Shown: positions 33,415-42,973, counted from the first letter of the stretch. The stretch: 64,000 nucleotides of DNA from DP-19 sp036496285 (GCA_036496285.1 DASXLI010000055.1:1-64000), one strand, 5' to 3'. Notes: generated by a model not told the origin, from the letters alone. Numbers and translations are program-made.

Positions 33415-34568
33415 CGCGCGTCCGGGCGGAGCCGCCCGATCGCGGCGTCGATCAGCGCGTCGTCCATCCGGTGCACCTCGACGCCCTCGCCGACCGCGCG
33501 CAGCAAGGTGATCGTGAGCTCGCCGCCGAGGTGCTCGCGGAACTCCGCGAGGCCGTCGAGCACCACCCGACGGCGGCCGCTCACGGTGTCGAGCGCCTCG
33601 TCCCAGAGCGGCAGCCCGAGGCGGGCGAGGAGCGTGCGGACGGCCGCACCCGTCGCGGTGTCACACACACCCGCGAGCTCCGCGTAGGTCGCGTCCATCG
33701 CGAGGCCGATCGCGACGGCCTCGCCGTGGCGCAGGCGGTGGCGCGTCATCGACTCGAGCTTGTGCGCCGCCCAGTGGCCGAAATCGAGCGGGCGGGCGCT
33801 GCCGAGCTCGAACGGATCGCCCGAGGTCGCGATGTGGCGCAGGTGCAGCTCGGCGCAGCGCCGGATCAAGGTCTCGAGCGACTCGCGGTCGCCGCGCGCG
33901 AGGGCGTCGGCCGACGACTCGAGCCAGCGGAAGAACGCGGCGTCGCGGATGAGCGCCACCTTCACGGCCTCGGCCATGCCCGCGACGACGTCGCGGGCTG
34001 CCAGCGTCTCGAGGAAGCGGCCATCGTTCACTACGGCGAAGGGCGGCGCGAACACGCCGAGAAAGTTCTTCTTGCCGAACAGGTTGACGCCGCACTTCAC
34101 GCCGACGCCGGAGTCGGCCTGCGCCAGCACGCTCGTCGGCACGCGCAGCACGCGCAGGCCGCGGTGCAGGACGGCCGCCGCGTAACCGGCGAGGTCGAGG
34201 AGCGCGCCGCCGCCGACGATCGCGATCACCGCCTGACGATCCATGCCCAGCTCGTTCCAGCGTGTGTGCAGGCGGGCGGCGACCGCCGTGTCGTTCTTCG
34301 CCGCCTCGCCGCCGTCGAGCAGCAGCGGGTCGGCGACGAGCTCGATCGCGTCGCGGTGCTGTTCGGCGTAGGCGGCGATCGCCTCCAGCAGCCACGGCGA
34401 CGCCGCGGCGACGTTGCGGTCGACGACCGCGAAGAGGCGGTGGCGGCGCTGCGGCTCGCGGGCGCTCACCGCCTCGCGGAGGCAGCCGTTCGCCGGCGCG
34501 AACGCGTCGCGCGTGAAGAAGACGGGGTACTCGAAGTCGACCGTGACCCGCTGCAGATGACGGTGCAT
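33411..34568 (-). CDS. eboD: EboD, 3-dehydroquinate synthase-like sugar phosphate cyclase
   Basis: A 385-aa member of the dehydroquinate synthase fold in the EboD branch. Visible are GGEAAKNDTAVAARL, the NAD-binding GGGALLDLAGYAAAVLHRG, the RVPTSVLAQADSGVGVK block with KKNFLGVFAPP, metal ligands in GMAEAVKVAL (Glu), HRLRHGEAVAIG (His) and DFGHWAAHKLE (His). The ATG at 34568 gives the expected MHRHLQRVTVDFEYPVFF start; the frame stays open to 34748 as shadow. It probably cyclises a sugar phosphate to a cyclitol that becomes part of the ebo metabolite. It is the first gene of the minus-strand arm, 146 bases downstream of opgH. Confidence 0.87.
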   Translation of the reverse strand: MHRHLQRVTVDFEYPVFFTRDAFAPANGCLREAVSAREPQRRHRLFAVVDRNVAAASPWLLEAIAAYAEQHRDAIELVADPLLLDGGEAAKNDTAVAARLHTRWNELGMDRQAVIAIVGGGALLDLAGYAAAVLHRGLRVLRVPTSVLAQADSGVGVKCGVNLFGKKNFLGVFAPPFAVVNDGRFLETLAARDVVAGMAEAVKVALIRDAAFFRWLESSADALARGDRESLETLIRRCAELHLRHIATSGDPFELGSARPLDFGHWAAHKLESMTRHRLRHGEAVAIGLAMDATYAELAGVCDTATGAAVRTLLARLGLPLWDEALDTVSGRRRVVLDGLAEFREHLGGELTITLLRAVGEGVEVHRMDDALIDAAIGRLRPDAR

Positions 34569-34714
34569 GGGGGGCTGGGCGTCACCGGCGGCGCGGTCCG
34601 GCCTCGCGTGTGCGCTCAGGCTCGGCTCCGTTCCGGTCTGGGAAGAATAGCGTCGTGCGGGGTCTTCTGCATCAGGGGATCTCGGGGCGCCTGTCACCCC
34701 GCATGCGACGTGGC

Positions 34715-37339
34715 TCAGCGGCGCCAGGCCTCGCCGCCCTCGGCCCACACGCGGTCATGCAATGCGTCCGCGGTCGCCGGGTCGCGCAGCAGGGCGGCGC
34801 GCTCCGACGGGGCGAGCCCGTCGGGACCGTCGGCGACGGCGCGGGCGATGAGCGCCTCGCGGCGGGCGCGAATGGCGGCACGTACCCTCCGCGGCGCGCC
34901 GAGCAGCGCCCGATGCAGCGCCTGCAGGGCCGGATCGACGGCGGCCCATACGAATCCCGCGCGCGGCGCCGGCCGGTCGGCCAGCTCCTCGACGTCGCGC
35001 AGCTCGCGCGGCGGATCGATCTCCTCCGGAATGAGGAAGAGCCCGCGGGTGCGGGCGCGGTCGCCGAGCGGCACCCGGCTCGCGAAGACCGAGAGGGGGA
35101 TCGACAGGATGAGCGCGCCGATGATCGGCATGACCCACCAGAAGTAGTTCGGGTTCAGCCAGAAGAGGCAACCGCCCCAGACGCAGGCGACGACCGTGTC
35201 GACCCCATGATGCCGGATCGCCTCGGCCCAGCTCGTCTCGGTGTCGTCACGGCCTTGCGACGACCACGTCACCGTGCGGCCCAGCAGGTTGGTCAGCACG
35301 AAACGGCTGTGGAAGACCATGCGGATCGGCGCGAGCAGGCTCGAGACGAGGATCTCGAGCAGCACGCTGAGCGACAGGCGTCCGAGTCCCCCGTACTTCT
35401 TCGCCTCGCGGCGCTTGAAGACGATCAGCGCGACGCTCAGGAACTTCGGCAGGAAGAGGATGATGCCGGTGACCGCGAGGAGCGCGCGCGCCCAGTTCGG
35501 CCGCCAGATCGGCCACGCCGGAAAGAGGCTCGGGCCCGACGGGAAGTAGTTCGGCTCGCGCAGTACGTCGATGATCGCCTGGCTCGTGCTGAGCGTGAGG
35601 AACATGAACCAGAGGAGCGCCGAGACGTACGACAGCACGCCGTTCAGAAAGAGCGCGCGGTGGGCGCCGAAGAGTCCCTCGGTGAAGAGCAGCCGGAGAT
35701 GCTGGAGATTGCCCTGGCACCAGCGGCGATCGCGCTTCATCTCCTCGAGCAGGGTCGACGGCACCTCCTCGTAGCTGCCGCTCAGGTCGTAGGCGAGCCA
35801 CAGCGTCCAGCCGGCGCGGCCCATGAGCGCCGCCTCGACGAAGTCGTGGCTCAGGATCTCGCCGCCGAGCGGCGGCTTGCCCGGCAGCCGGGGCAGCGCG
35901 CAATGGGCCATGAACGGCGCGACCCGGATGATCGCGTTGTGGCCCCAGTACTGGCCGTCGCCGAGCTGCCAGAAGTGCAGGCCGGCGGCGAACATCGGTC
36001 CGTAGACCCGGCTGCCGAACTGCTGCACGCGCGCGAAGAGCGAGCGGCGGCTCACTGCCGCCGGCGCCGTCTGGATCATGCCGGCGTCGGGCCGATGCTC
36101 CATGAGCTGCACGAGCCGCACCAGGGTGTCGCCCGTCATGACGCTGTCGGCGTCCAGCATGATCATGTAGCGGTAGTCGCGGCCCCAGCGGCGGCAGAAG
36201 TCGGCGACGTTGCCGCTCTTGCGCCGCAGGCGCACGCGGCGCCGGCGGTAGAAGATGTGATCGAAGCCGCCGACCTCGCGGCACCACGCGAGCCACGCCG
36301 CCTCCTCGCGTACCGCGTGGTCGATGTCGGCCGTGTCGCTCAGCACGAAGAAATGGAAGTGGCGAAGCGCATCGATCCGCGCGAGCGACGCGTGGATCGC
36401 CCGCAGGCCGGCGAAGACGCGGTCGACCGGCTCGGCGCAGATCGGCATGACGATCGCGGTGCGCGTCGCGGCGTCGATCGGCGGCAGGCCGTCCGCGGGA
36501 AGGTTGGTGATCGCGAAGCGCTCGCGCCCGCGCATGAGGGTCACGAACCCGAAGAGCGCCGTCCAGAAGCCGATCGAGATCCAGCTGAAGAGCGCGCCGA
36601 AGAAGACGACGATCGCGACCTCGAGCCATGTGCCGCCCTGGCGCGGCAGCACGTTCACCATGAAGCCGCTCGCGACGATGCTCGGCAGGAAGACGAGGAA
36701 GCCGAGGAGCGCGCGCCGGCGCGCGGCGACGCGGGTCCAGGAGAGCGCGCGGCGCCGGCGGCGTAGCTCGGCGTGGCCGGTCGTGCCTGGGCCGTCGGGG
36801 CGCTTGCCGCGCAGGCGCAGCCAGAGGCGGCGGAGGATGCGCCGCTCGATCGGATCGGGCACCATGCGGCCGCGGTGGAGCGGCGGCGCCGAGCGGAAGC
36901 GCGGCGCGCAGCTCTCGGCGCGGAGCGGCTCCGCGCCGGTGCCCGGCGAGCGGGCAGGTGCGGCGGCGGGCCCGGTCGCACCGCCGGCTCCGAGCGCCGC
37001 GTCGAGACGCCAGGCCGTGAACGGCTCGAGCGTCGGGTCCCACGGATGCGCCGTCCGCGGATGCGCCTCCATCACGAGCGCACGGGTGTACGCGAGTGTG
37101 TCGGCCATGGCGTCGCCGTCGGCAGTCGCGGCACGCGCCAGGGCCTCGCGAGCGATGCGATCGCACTCGTCCGGCGAGAGGCCGAGCGCCGCGAGATAGG
37201 CGAGCGCATGCGCGTACGCCTCGTCCCAGCGCTGGATCAGGCGCTCGGGCGTGATCGCGATGCGGCCCTCCGGCGCGGGCGGGGGCTCCGTCCGCTCGCG
37301 CGCCCGCAGGTCCGTCGCCTGTCGGATCGGCTCGCTCAT
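34715..37339 (-). CDS. opgH: Glucans biosynthesis glucosyltransferase OpgH (MdoH)
   Basis: An 874-aa inner-membrane GT2 enzyme that builds the linear backbone of osmoregulated periplasmic glucans from UDP-glucose and extrudes it. After a cytoplasmic N-terminal region (about 1-190) come two membrane segments, then the catalytic domain with TAIVMPICAEPVDRVFAGL, FFVLSDTADIDHAV, IMLDADSVMTGDTLVRL, HDFVEAALMGRAG and the KRDRRWCQGNLQHL (QxxRW-type) motif. Several membrane segments follow (SYVSALLWFMFLTL and later) and a long C-terminal tail. A GGGAG site precedes the ATG, 13 bases after the opgG stop. Length and motifs are normal for the family. Confidence 0.93.
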   Translation of the reverse strand: MSEPIRQATDLRARERTEPPPAPEGRIAITPERLIQRWDEAYAHALAYLAALGLSPDECDRIAREALARAATADGDAMADTLAYTRALVMEAHPRTAHPWDPTLEPFTAWRLDAALGAGGATGPAAAPARSPGTGAEPLRAESCAPRFRSAPPLHRGRMVPDPIERRILRRLWLRLRGKRPDGPGTTGHAELRRRRRALSWTRVAARRRALLGFLVFLPSIVASGFMVNVLPRQGGTWLEVAIVVFFGALFSWISIGFWTALFGFVTLMRGRERFAITNLPADGLPPIDAATRTAIVMPICAEPVDRVFAGLRAIHASLARIDALRHFHFFVLSDTADIDHAVREEAAWLAWCREVGGFDHIFYRRRRVRLRRKSGNVADFCRRWGRDYRYMIMLDADSVMTGDTLVRLVQLMEHRPDAGMIQTAPAAVSRRSLFARVQQFGSRVYGPMFAAGLHFWQLGDGQYWGHNAIIRVAPFMAHCALPRLPGKPPLGGEILSHDFVEAALMGRAGWTLWLAYDLSGSYEEVPSTLLEEMKRDRRWCQGNLQHLRLLFTEGLFGAHRALFLNGVLSYVSALLWFMFLTLSTSQAIIDVLREPNYFPSGPSLFPAWPIWRPNWARALLAVTGIILFLPKFLSVALIVFKRREAKKYGGLGRLSLSVLLEILVSSLLAPIRMVFHSRFVLTNLLGRTVTWSSQGRDDTETSWAEAIRHHGVDTVVACVWGGCLFWLNPNYFWWVMPIIGALILSIPLSVFASRVPLGDRARTRGLFLIPEEIDPPRELRDVEELADRPAPRAGFVWAAVDPALQALHRALLGAPRRVRAAIRARREALIARAVADGPDGLAPSERAALLRDPATADALHDRVWAEGGEAWRR

Positions 37340-37352
37340 GCTCCCGGGCGCC

Positions 37353-38861
37353 TCATTGCACGACCGCGTACGACCACGTCTCGGTGAGGGCCTCGCCGCC
37401 CTTCTCGAGGAAGGCGCGCAGCTCGAGCGTGTCGCGCGTCTGCGGCTGGATCTGGCAGCTCAGGCGCCAGCCGCCCGTGACCTCGTTCTTGACGACGTGC
37501 TGATCGAGGATCGTCGCCACCTCCTCGCCGTTGAGGATCGTCACTACCCCGCGTAGCACTTCGTTCGCGGGAATGCTCGCCAGCTTGCCGCCCGCGAAAT
37601 CGAGGACGAAGCGGTGCGCGTTCGGCACCTTGCCGTAGTCGTGGCGGGTCGCGACGACCTTGCCGGCAGGCGGGATCCTGGGATCGTCGCCGTACCACGA
37701 GAGCACGTACGAGAAGGAGAGCGGCTCGCCCGGCTTGGGTTGCTCGCGTGGCGTCCAGAATCCCACGATGTTGTCGTTCAGCTCGGAGTTGGTGGGGATC
37801 TCGACGAGCTGGACGGCGCCCTCGCCCCAGTCGCCGCGCGGGGTGATCCACGCGCTCGGGCGCACCTCGGGGCGGGTTTCGAGGTCCTCGTAGTGGACGA
37901 AGTCGCGGTCGCGCTGCATGAGCCCGAAGCCCCGCGGGTTCGTCGCCTGGAAGCTGTTCACCTGCACCGCCTTCGGGTCCTCGAGCGGCCGCCAGAGCCA
38001 CTCGCCGCTCGCGAGGTGGAGCAGCAGCCCGTCGGAGTCGTGGACCTCGGGCCGGAAGTCGACCGGACGCTCCACGGTGTTCTCACCGAAGAAGAACATG
38101 CTGGTGAGCGGCGCGATGCCGAGGCGCTGCACCGGTTTCCGGAGGAAGATCGTGCTGTCGACCGCGACCGTCGTCTTCACGCCGGGCGTCACGACGAAGT
38201 GATACGCGCCCGTTACGCTCGGGCTGTCGAGCAGCGCGTACAGCTCGAGCTGCTTGGCCCCCGCGGCCGGCGTCACCAGCCACCACTCGCGGAAGAAGGG
38301 GAACTCCTCCGCCGACGGCAGGCCGGTGTCGATCGCGAGCGCGCGGGCCGACAGGCCGAAGCCCTCGTCCCGCCCGACGGCGCGGAAGTAGCTGGCGCCG
38401 AGGAAGACGATCAGCTCGTCGAGCCGGTTCGCCACCTTCAGCGGATAGTGGACGCGGAACCCGGCGTAGCCGAGGTCGGGCGGGATGCGGCTCGCGAACG
38501 TGTTCTTGCCGTAGTCGAAAAGGGCCGACGAGTATGGGAACGGATGCGGGCCCTGCCGATCGACGACGTTCATCGTGACCGAGCGGTCGTAGAAGAGGCC
38601 CGGATGGAAGAACTGGATGCGGAACGGCGAGCCGGTGTCCGCCCAGAGCGCCTTCTCCGGGCGGAAGCGGATGTCGCGCCACTGGTCATAGGAGATCTGG
38701 AGGAGCCAGTCCGGCACCGTGTCCTTGGTATCGTGGAACTCCTGCTGGGCGAGCTGGCGGGCCTTGGCGGTGACGTCGTCGAGGCCGAACGCCGCCGCCC
38801 GGCCGGCCGGCAGCCATGCGGCGAGCGCGCATAGGAGGAGGGCGCGGGAGCGAAGACGCAT
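37353..38861 (-). CDS. opgG: Periplasmic glucan biosynthesis protein OpgG (MdoG)
   Basis: A 502-aa periplasmic beta-sandwich protein. A Sec signal peptide covers about residues 1-24 (LLLCALAAWLPAGRAAA). The mature start FGLDDVTAKARQLAQQ, the RDIRFRPEKALW and FHPGLFYDRSV segments, GFGLSARALAIDTG, FFREWWL, MFFFGENT and PHAWITPRGDWG-like SAWITPRGDWGEG are typical of OpgG/OpgD. The protein is needed for branching or release of the glucans made by OpgH. It is the first gene of the opgGH pair on the minus strand. Its promoter must lie within the 75 bases upstream or in the P450 gene. Confidence 0.93.
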   Translation of the reverse strand: MRLRSRALLLCALAAWLPAGRAAAFGLDDVTAKARQLAQQEFHDTKDTVPDWLLQISYDQWRDIRFRPEKALWADTGSPFRIQFFHPGLFYDRSVTMNVVDRQGPHPFPYSSALFDYGKNTFASRIPPDLGYAGFRVHYPLKVANRLDELIVFLGASYFRAVGRDEGFGLSARALAIDTGLPSAEEFPFFREWWLVTPAAGAKQLELYALLDSPSVTGAYHFVVTPGVKTTVAVDSTIFLRKPVQRLGIAPLTSMFFFGENTVERPVDFRPEVHDSDGLLLHLASGEWLWRPLEDPKAVQVNSFQATNPRGFGLMQRDRDFVHYEDLETRPEVRPSAWITPRGDWGEGAVQLVEIPTNSELNDNIVGFWTPREQPKPGEPLSFSYVLSWYGDDPRIPPAGKVVATRHDYGKVPNAHRFVLDFAGGKLASIPANEVLRGVVTILNGEEVATILDQHVVKNEVTGGWRLSCQIQPQTRDTLELRAFLEKGGEALTETWSYAVVQ

Positions 38862-38936
38862 GGGCCCGTACTGTGGCAGCCGCGACCCGGGAGATAAAGG
38901 CCCGCCAATGCGGACCGGGCCTGGACGGCGCCGCGC

Positions 38937-40193
38937 TCAGCGCATGCGGTAGCGGATCGGCAGGGTCTTCAAGCCGCTCACGAAGCTCGAGCTGACGAGG
39001 GCCGGTATGCCGTCGAGCGCGATCGCGTCGACCCGCGACAGCAGCTCGGTGAAGAGCGTCTCGATCTCCATCTTCGCGAGCACCTTGCCGAGGCAGAGGT
39101 GTGCGCCGAAGCCGAACGCGAGGTGCGGGTTGGGATCGCGGTCGACGCGGAAGCGGAACGGGTCGGCGAAGACCTCCTCGTCGCGGTTGGCCGACGCGTA
39201 GCACAGCATCAGGCACTCGCCAGCGCGGATCGTCTGGCCGCGGATCACGTCGTCCTCGGTCGCGGTGCGCAGGAAGTGCTTCACCGGCGTCGTCCAGCGG
39301 ATCATCTCGTCGGCGGCCTTGCCGAGGAGGCCGGGGTCGGCGCGCAGCCGCGCCATCTCCTCCGGCTGCTGCAGCAGCGCGAGGAGGCCGCCCGCGATCG
39401 ACGAGCTGGTGGTGTCGTGGCCGGCCGTCGCGACGATGACGTAGTACGAGTTGCGCTCGAATTCGGGGATCGGCTGCCCGCCGATTTCCGCGTTGGCGAT
39501 CACCGTCGCGAGGTCGTCGCGCGGGGTCCGGCGACGGTCCTCCGTGAGCGCGTTGAAGTAGTTCTGGAAGTCGAACAGCGCTTGCATCAGGTCGATGTTC
39601 TCGCCCTGGCGTCGCATGTCCGGGTCCTCGGGACCGAAGAGCTCCTGCGTCAGCTTCAGCATGAGGGGCTCGTCGGTGCGCGGGACGCCGAGGAGGCTCA
39701 TGATGACCCGCAGCGGATACCAGGCGGCGACGTCGCGGACGAAGTCGCAGGCGTCGCGATGCTCGGCCAGGCGGTCGACGAACTCGACCGCGAGACGCTT
39801 GAGCTCCGGCTCGAGCGCGCGCAGGCTGGACTTGAGGAAGCGCGACTGGGTGAAGGCACGGTAGACCCGGTGGTCCGGGTCGTCCATCTGCACGAGCGAG
39901 CGCACCGGATTCGCGCTGCCGCCGGTGAGCTGGCGGGCGCGATCCTCGGCGACGTGCGTCTGGAGGACGGCGCGCGGCTCGTTGATGTAGCGGTGGTGCT
40001 GGCGCTCGATCTCGATGACGTCGGCGTGCTTCGTCACCGCGCGGAACGGTGGGTAGCCCTCCGCCTCGATCCAGGCGAGCGGCGCGTCGCGTCGCATCGC
40101 CGTGAAGATGGCGTCGAGACGCGCCGGGTTCGCGTAGGTCTTGGGGGAAGCGATCTCGCGATAGTCAGCCGTGGTGACGGGCTCCGCCGTCAC
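38937..40193 (-). CDS. Cytochrome P450
   Basis: A 418-aa soluble bacterial P450. The oxygen-activation motif AGHDTTSSS lies in helix I, the E-x-x-R pair in DEMIRWTTP, and the haem-binding loop FGFGAHLCLG has the axial Cys at about C367. N-terminal segments PLAWIEAEGYPPFRAVTKHADV and SLVQMDDPDHRVYR resemble the CYP125/CYP142 group that hydroxylates steroid or alkyl side chains, but subfamily is not certain. The GTG start at 40193 overlaps the aldehyde dehydrogenase stop, so it is the last gene of a thiolase-aldehyde dehydrogenase-P450 operon. No ferredoxin partner gene is adjacent. Confidence 0.9.
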   Translation of the reverse strand: MTAEPVTTADYREIASPKTYANPARLDAIFTAMRRDAPLAWIEAEGYPPFRAVTKHADVIEIERQHHRYINEPRAVLQTHVAEDRARQLTGGSANPVRSLVQMDDPDHRVYRAFTQSRFLKSSLRALEPELKRLAVEFVDRLAEHRDACDFVRDVAAWYPLRVIMSLLGVPRTDEPLMLKLTQELFGPEDPDMRRQGENIDLMQALFDFQNYFNALTEDRRRTPRDDLATVIANAEIGGQPIPEFERNSYYVIVATAGHDTTSSSIAGGLLALLQQPEEMARLRADPGLLGKAADEMIRWTTPVKHFLRTATEDDVIRGQTIRAGECLMLCYASANRDEEVFADPFRFRVDRDPNPHLAFGFGAHLCLGKVLAKMEIETLFTELLSRVDAIALDGIPALVSSSFVSGLKTLPIRYRMR

Positions 40194-41616
40194 CCGGCGA
40201 CGCCCATGACGGCCTTCACCTCGAGGAACTCCTCGAACCCGTACTCACCCCACTCGCGGCCGTTGCCCGATTGCTTGTAGCCGCCGAAGGGCGCGGCGAA
40301 ATCCGGCCCGGCGCCGTTCAGGTGGACGTTCCCCGTGCGCAGGCGGGCGCCGACGCGCAGCGCGCGCTCGGGGTTGCCCGATGCGACGTAGCCCGAGAGG
40401 CCGTACGGCGTGTCGTTGGCGATGCGGATCGCGTCTTCCTCGTCATCGTAGGGGAGGATCGCCAGCACCGGGCCGAAGACCTCCTCGCGCGCGATCGTCA
40501 TGTCGTTCCGCACGTTGGCGAAGACGGTGGGCCGGACGTAGTAGCCCTTGCTCAGGCCCTCGGGGCGGCCGGGGCCGCCGGTGACGAGCTCGGCGCCTTC
40601 CTGCACACCGCGTTCGATCAATCCCTGGATCTTGTCGAACTGCATCTTGCTGACGACCGGGCCGATCGTCGTACCGTCGGTCTTCGGGCTACCGACCCGC
40701 ACGCCTTCGGCCGCGGCCTTGGCGATCGCGACGGCCTCGGCGTGCCGGGTGCGCGGCACCAGCATGCGCGTCGGCGCGTTGCACGACTGGCCGCTGTTGG
40801 TGAAGCAGGTGCGCACGCCGCCCTGGACGGCGCGCTGCAGGTCGGCGTCGTCGAGGATGATGTTGGCCGACTTGCCGCCGAGCTCCTGCGCGACGCGCTT
40901 CACGGTGTCGGCGGCCGTCTTCGCGACCTGGACGCCGGCGCGTGTGGAGCCGGTGAACGAGACCATGTCGATTCCCGGATGCGAGGAGATCGCGGTGCCG
41001 ACGGTCGGCCCGTCGCCGTTCACGAGATTGAAGACGCCGGGCGGCACGCCGGCCGCATCGAGGATCTCGGCGACCAGGATGCCGGAGAGCGGCGCGATCT
41101 CGCTCGGCTTCAGCACCATCGTGCAGCCGGCGGCGAGCGCGGGCGCGACCTTGCACATGATCTGGTTCACCGGCCAGTTCCACGGCGTGATGAAGCCGCA
41201 GACGCCGACCGGCTCGCGCAGGATGCGCGTCGTGCCCTTGTTCTCGACGAACGTGTAGGTGCGGAGCACCTCGAGGGCCTGCGCCAGATGCGCCAGGCCG
41301 GACGGCGCCTGCGCCGCCTTCGCGAGCCACATCGGCGCGCCCATCTCGGCGGAGATCGTCTCCGCGAGATCGTCGAGCCGCGCCTGGTAGGCGCCCATGA
41401 TGCGCTCGAGCAGCGCGATGCGCTCCTCACGTGTCGTGCGACCGTAGGTCTCGAAGGCGCGGCGCGCGGCGGCGACCCCTTGTCGACGTCGGCGGCGCTG
41501 CCGAGGCTGATGCGGCCGATCGCTTCCTCCGTGGAGGGGTCGATGACGTCGAGCGTCTTGGGCGTCGTGGGCGGAACCCAGCGGCCGTCGATGTAGAAAT
41601 TGAGGCATTCCTTCAT
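40190..41616 (-). CDS. Aldehyde dehydrogenase, interrupted by a -1 frameshift
   Basis: When the frame is corrected this is a full 475-aa NAD(P)-dependent aldehyde dehydrogenase. The N-terminus (MKECLNFYIDGRWVPP to SLGSAADVDKG) reads from ATG 41616 behind an AAGGAGAT site. At 41476-41480, in a run of four C on the plus strand, the frame shifts; the rest (VAAARRAFETYGRTTREERI onward) continues in another frame to 40190. Homologues read DKAVAAARRAF, so one base is missing. Catalytic residues are intact: Asn in TPWNWPVNQ, Glu in QELGGKSAN and Cys (about 282) in NSGQSCNAPTR. With everything else undamaged, either a sequencing or assembly error or a very recent mutation explains it. Confidence 0.85.
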
Positions 41617-41652
41617 GGGGATCTCCTTCGCGTGCGCGCGTCGGCGCGCGAT

Positions 41653-42843
41653 TCAGTCGAGACGCTCGATGATGGTGGCGTTGGCCATGCCCCCGCCCTC
41701 GCACATCGCCTGCAAGCCGAAGCGGCCGCCAGTGCGCTCGAGGATGTTGAGGAGCGTGGTCATGAGGCGTGCGCCGCTGCAGCCGAGCGGATGCCCGAGC
41801 GCGATCGCGCCGCCGTTCAGGTTGGTCTTGCGGAGATCGGCCTTGCACTCGCGCTCCCAGGCCAGGATGACCGGCGCGAAGGCCTCGTTGATCTCGACGA
41901 CGTCGATGTCCTTGAGCGTCATGTCGGCGCGCTCGAGGACGTTGCGGGTGGCGGGAATCGGGCCGGTCAGCATGATCACCGGGTCGACGCCGCCGAGCGC
42001 GAAGGTGTGGAAGCGGGCGCGGGGCCGGAAGCCGAGCGCCTTGGCGCGCTCCTTCTCCATCACCAGTACGGCAGCCGCGCCGTCGGTGATCTGGCTCGAG
42101 TTGCCCGCGGTGATCACCCCGTCCGGCTTGAAGGCGGGCTTCAGCGCCCCCAGCTTGTCGATCGAGCTGTCCGGCCGGACGCCTTCGTCGCTGGCGATGA
42201 CGTCACGCGAGCCGTCGGGACGCCGCACGTCGACCGGGACGATCTCGTTGGCGAACCAGCCGTTGCGCGCGGCGGCCGCCGCCTTGCGGTGCGACTCGAC
42301 CGAGTAGGCGTCGAGCTCCTCGCGCGAGAGCTTCCACTTGTCGGCGATGATCTCGGCCGACAGGCCCTGCTGGACGAGGCCGCCCGCGCCGTACAGGTTC
42401 TCGTCGACGTAGCGCTGGATCATCGTCGGCCCGAAGGGCTGGCCGCCCGCGGCGACGCTCGTGCCCATCGGCACCCGGCTCATCGACTCGACGCCGGCGG
42501 CGACCACGCAATCGTAGGCGCCTGCGATCACGCCCTGCGCCGCGAAGTGCAGCGACTGCTGGCTGGAGCCGCACTGCCGGTCGACGGTCGTGCCGCACAC
42601 GCTGTCCGGGAAGCCGGCGGCGAGGGCGGCGTTGCGGCCGACGTTCAGGCCCTGCTCGCCGACCTGGCTCACGCACCCCATGATGACGTCCTCGATCTCG
42701 GCGGGATCGATGCCGACGCGTTTCACGAGCGCGCGCAAGGTATGCGCGGCGAGATCGACGGGGTGCACGGGGTAGAGCGCACCGGTCTGCTTCCCTCGGC
42801 CCAGCGGGGTGCGAACGGCATCGACGATCACGGCTTCACGCAT
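41653..42843 (-). CDS. Acetyl-CoA C-acyltransferase (degradative thiolase)
   Basis: A 396-aa thiolase with nucleophile C91 in DRQCGSSQQSLHFA, INEAFAPVI, the His block NGGAIALGHPLGCSGARL and the second Cys block MCEGGGMANA. The DRQCGSSQQ form is typical of the FadA/FadA5-like group acting on longer or steroid-derived 3-ketoacyl-CoA rather than on acetoacetyl-CoA. GAAGGAGAT precedes the ATG. It is the first gene of the operon with aldehyde dehydrogenase and P450, and the leaders of the first two genes are nearly the same sequence. The set fits stepwise oxidation of a methyl or hydroxyl end to an acid and then beta-oxidation. Confidence 0.9.
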   Translation of the reverse strand: MREAVIVDAVRTPLGRGKQTGALYPVHPVDLAAHTLRALVKRVGIDPAEIEDVIMGCVSQVGEQGLNVGRNAALAAGFPDSVCGTTVDRQCGSSQQSLHFAAQGVIAGAYDCVVAAGVESMSRVPMGTSVAAGGQPFGPTMIQRYVDENLYGAGGLVQQGLSAEIIADKWKLSREELDAYSVESHRKAAAAARNGWFANEIVPVDVRRPDGSRDVIASDEGVRPDSSIDKLGALKPAFKPDGVITAGNSSQITDGAAAVLVMEKERAKALGFRPRARFHTFALGGVDPVIMLTGPIPATRNVLERADMTLKDIDVVEINEAFAPVILAWERECKADLRKTNLNGGAIALGHPLGCSGARLMTTLLNILERTGGRFGLQAMCEGGGMANATIIERLD

Positions 42844-42973
42844 GGGATCTCCTTCGGCGAATGAGCTCGGCGGCCCGGGGTATCGCCCAAACCGTCACTC
42901 TGCTGCAAGCGCGGACGTCGTTCAACTGCCCCCCGCTGCGCGGTGCCCCACGCGGCGGAGTGGCGCCTCCGTC

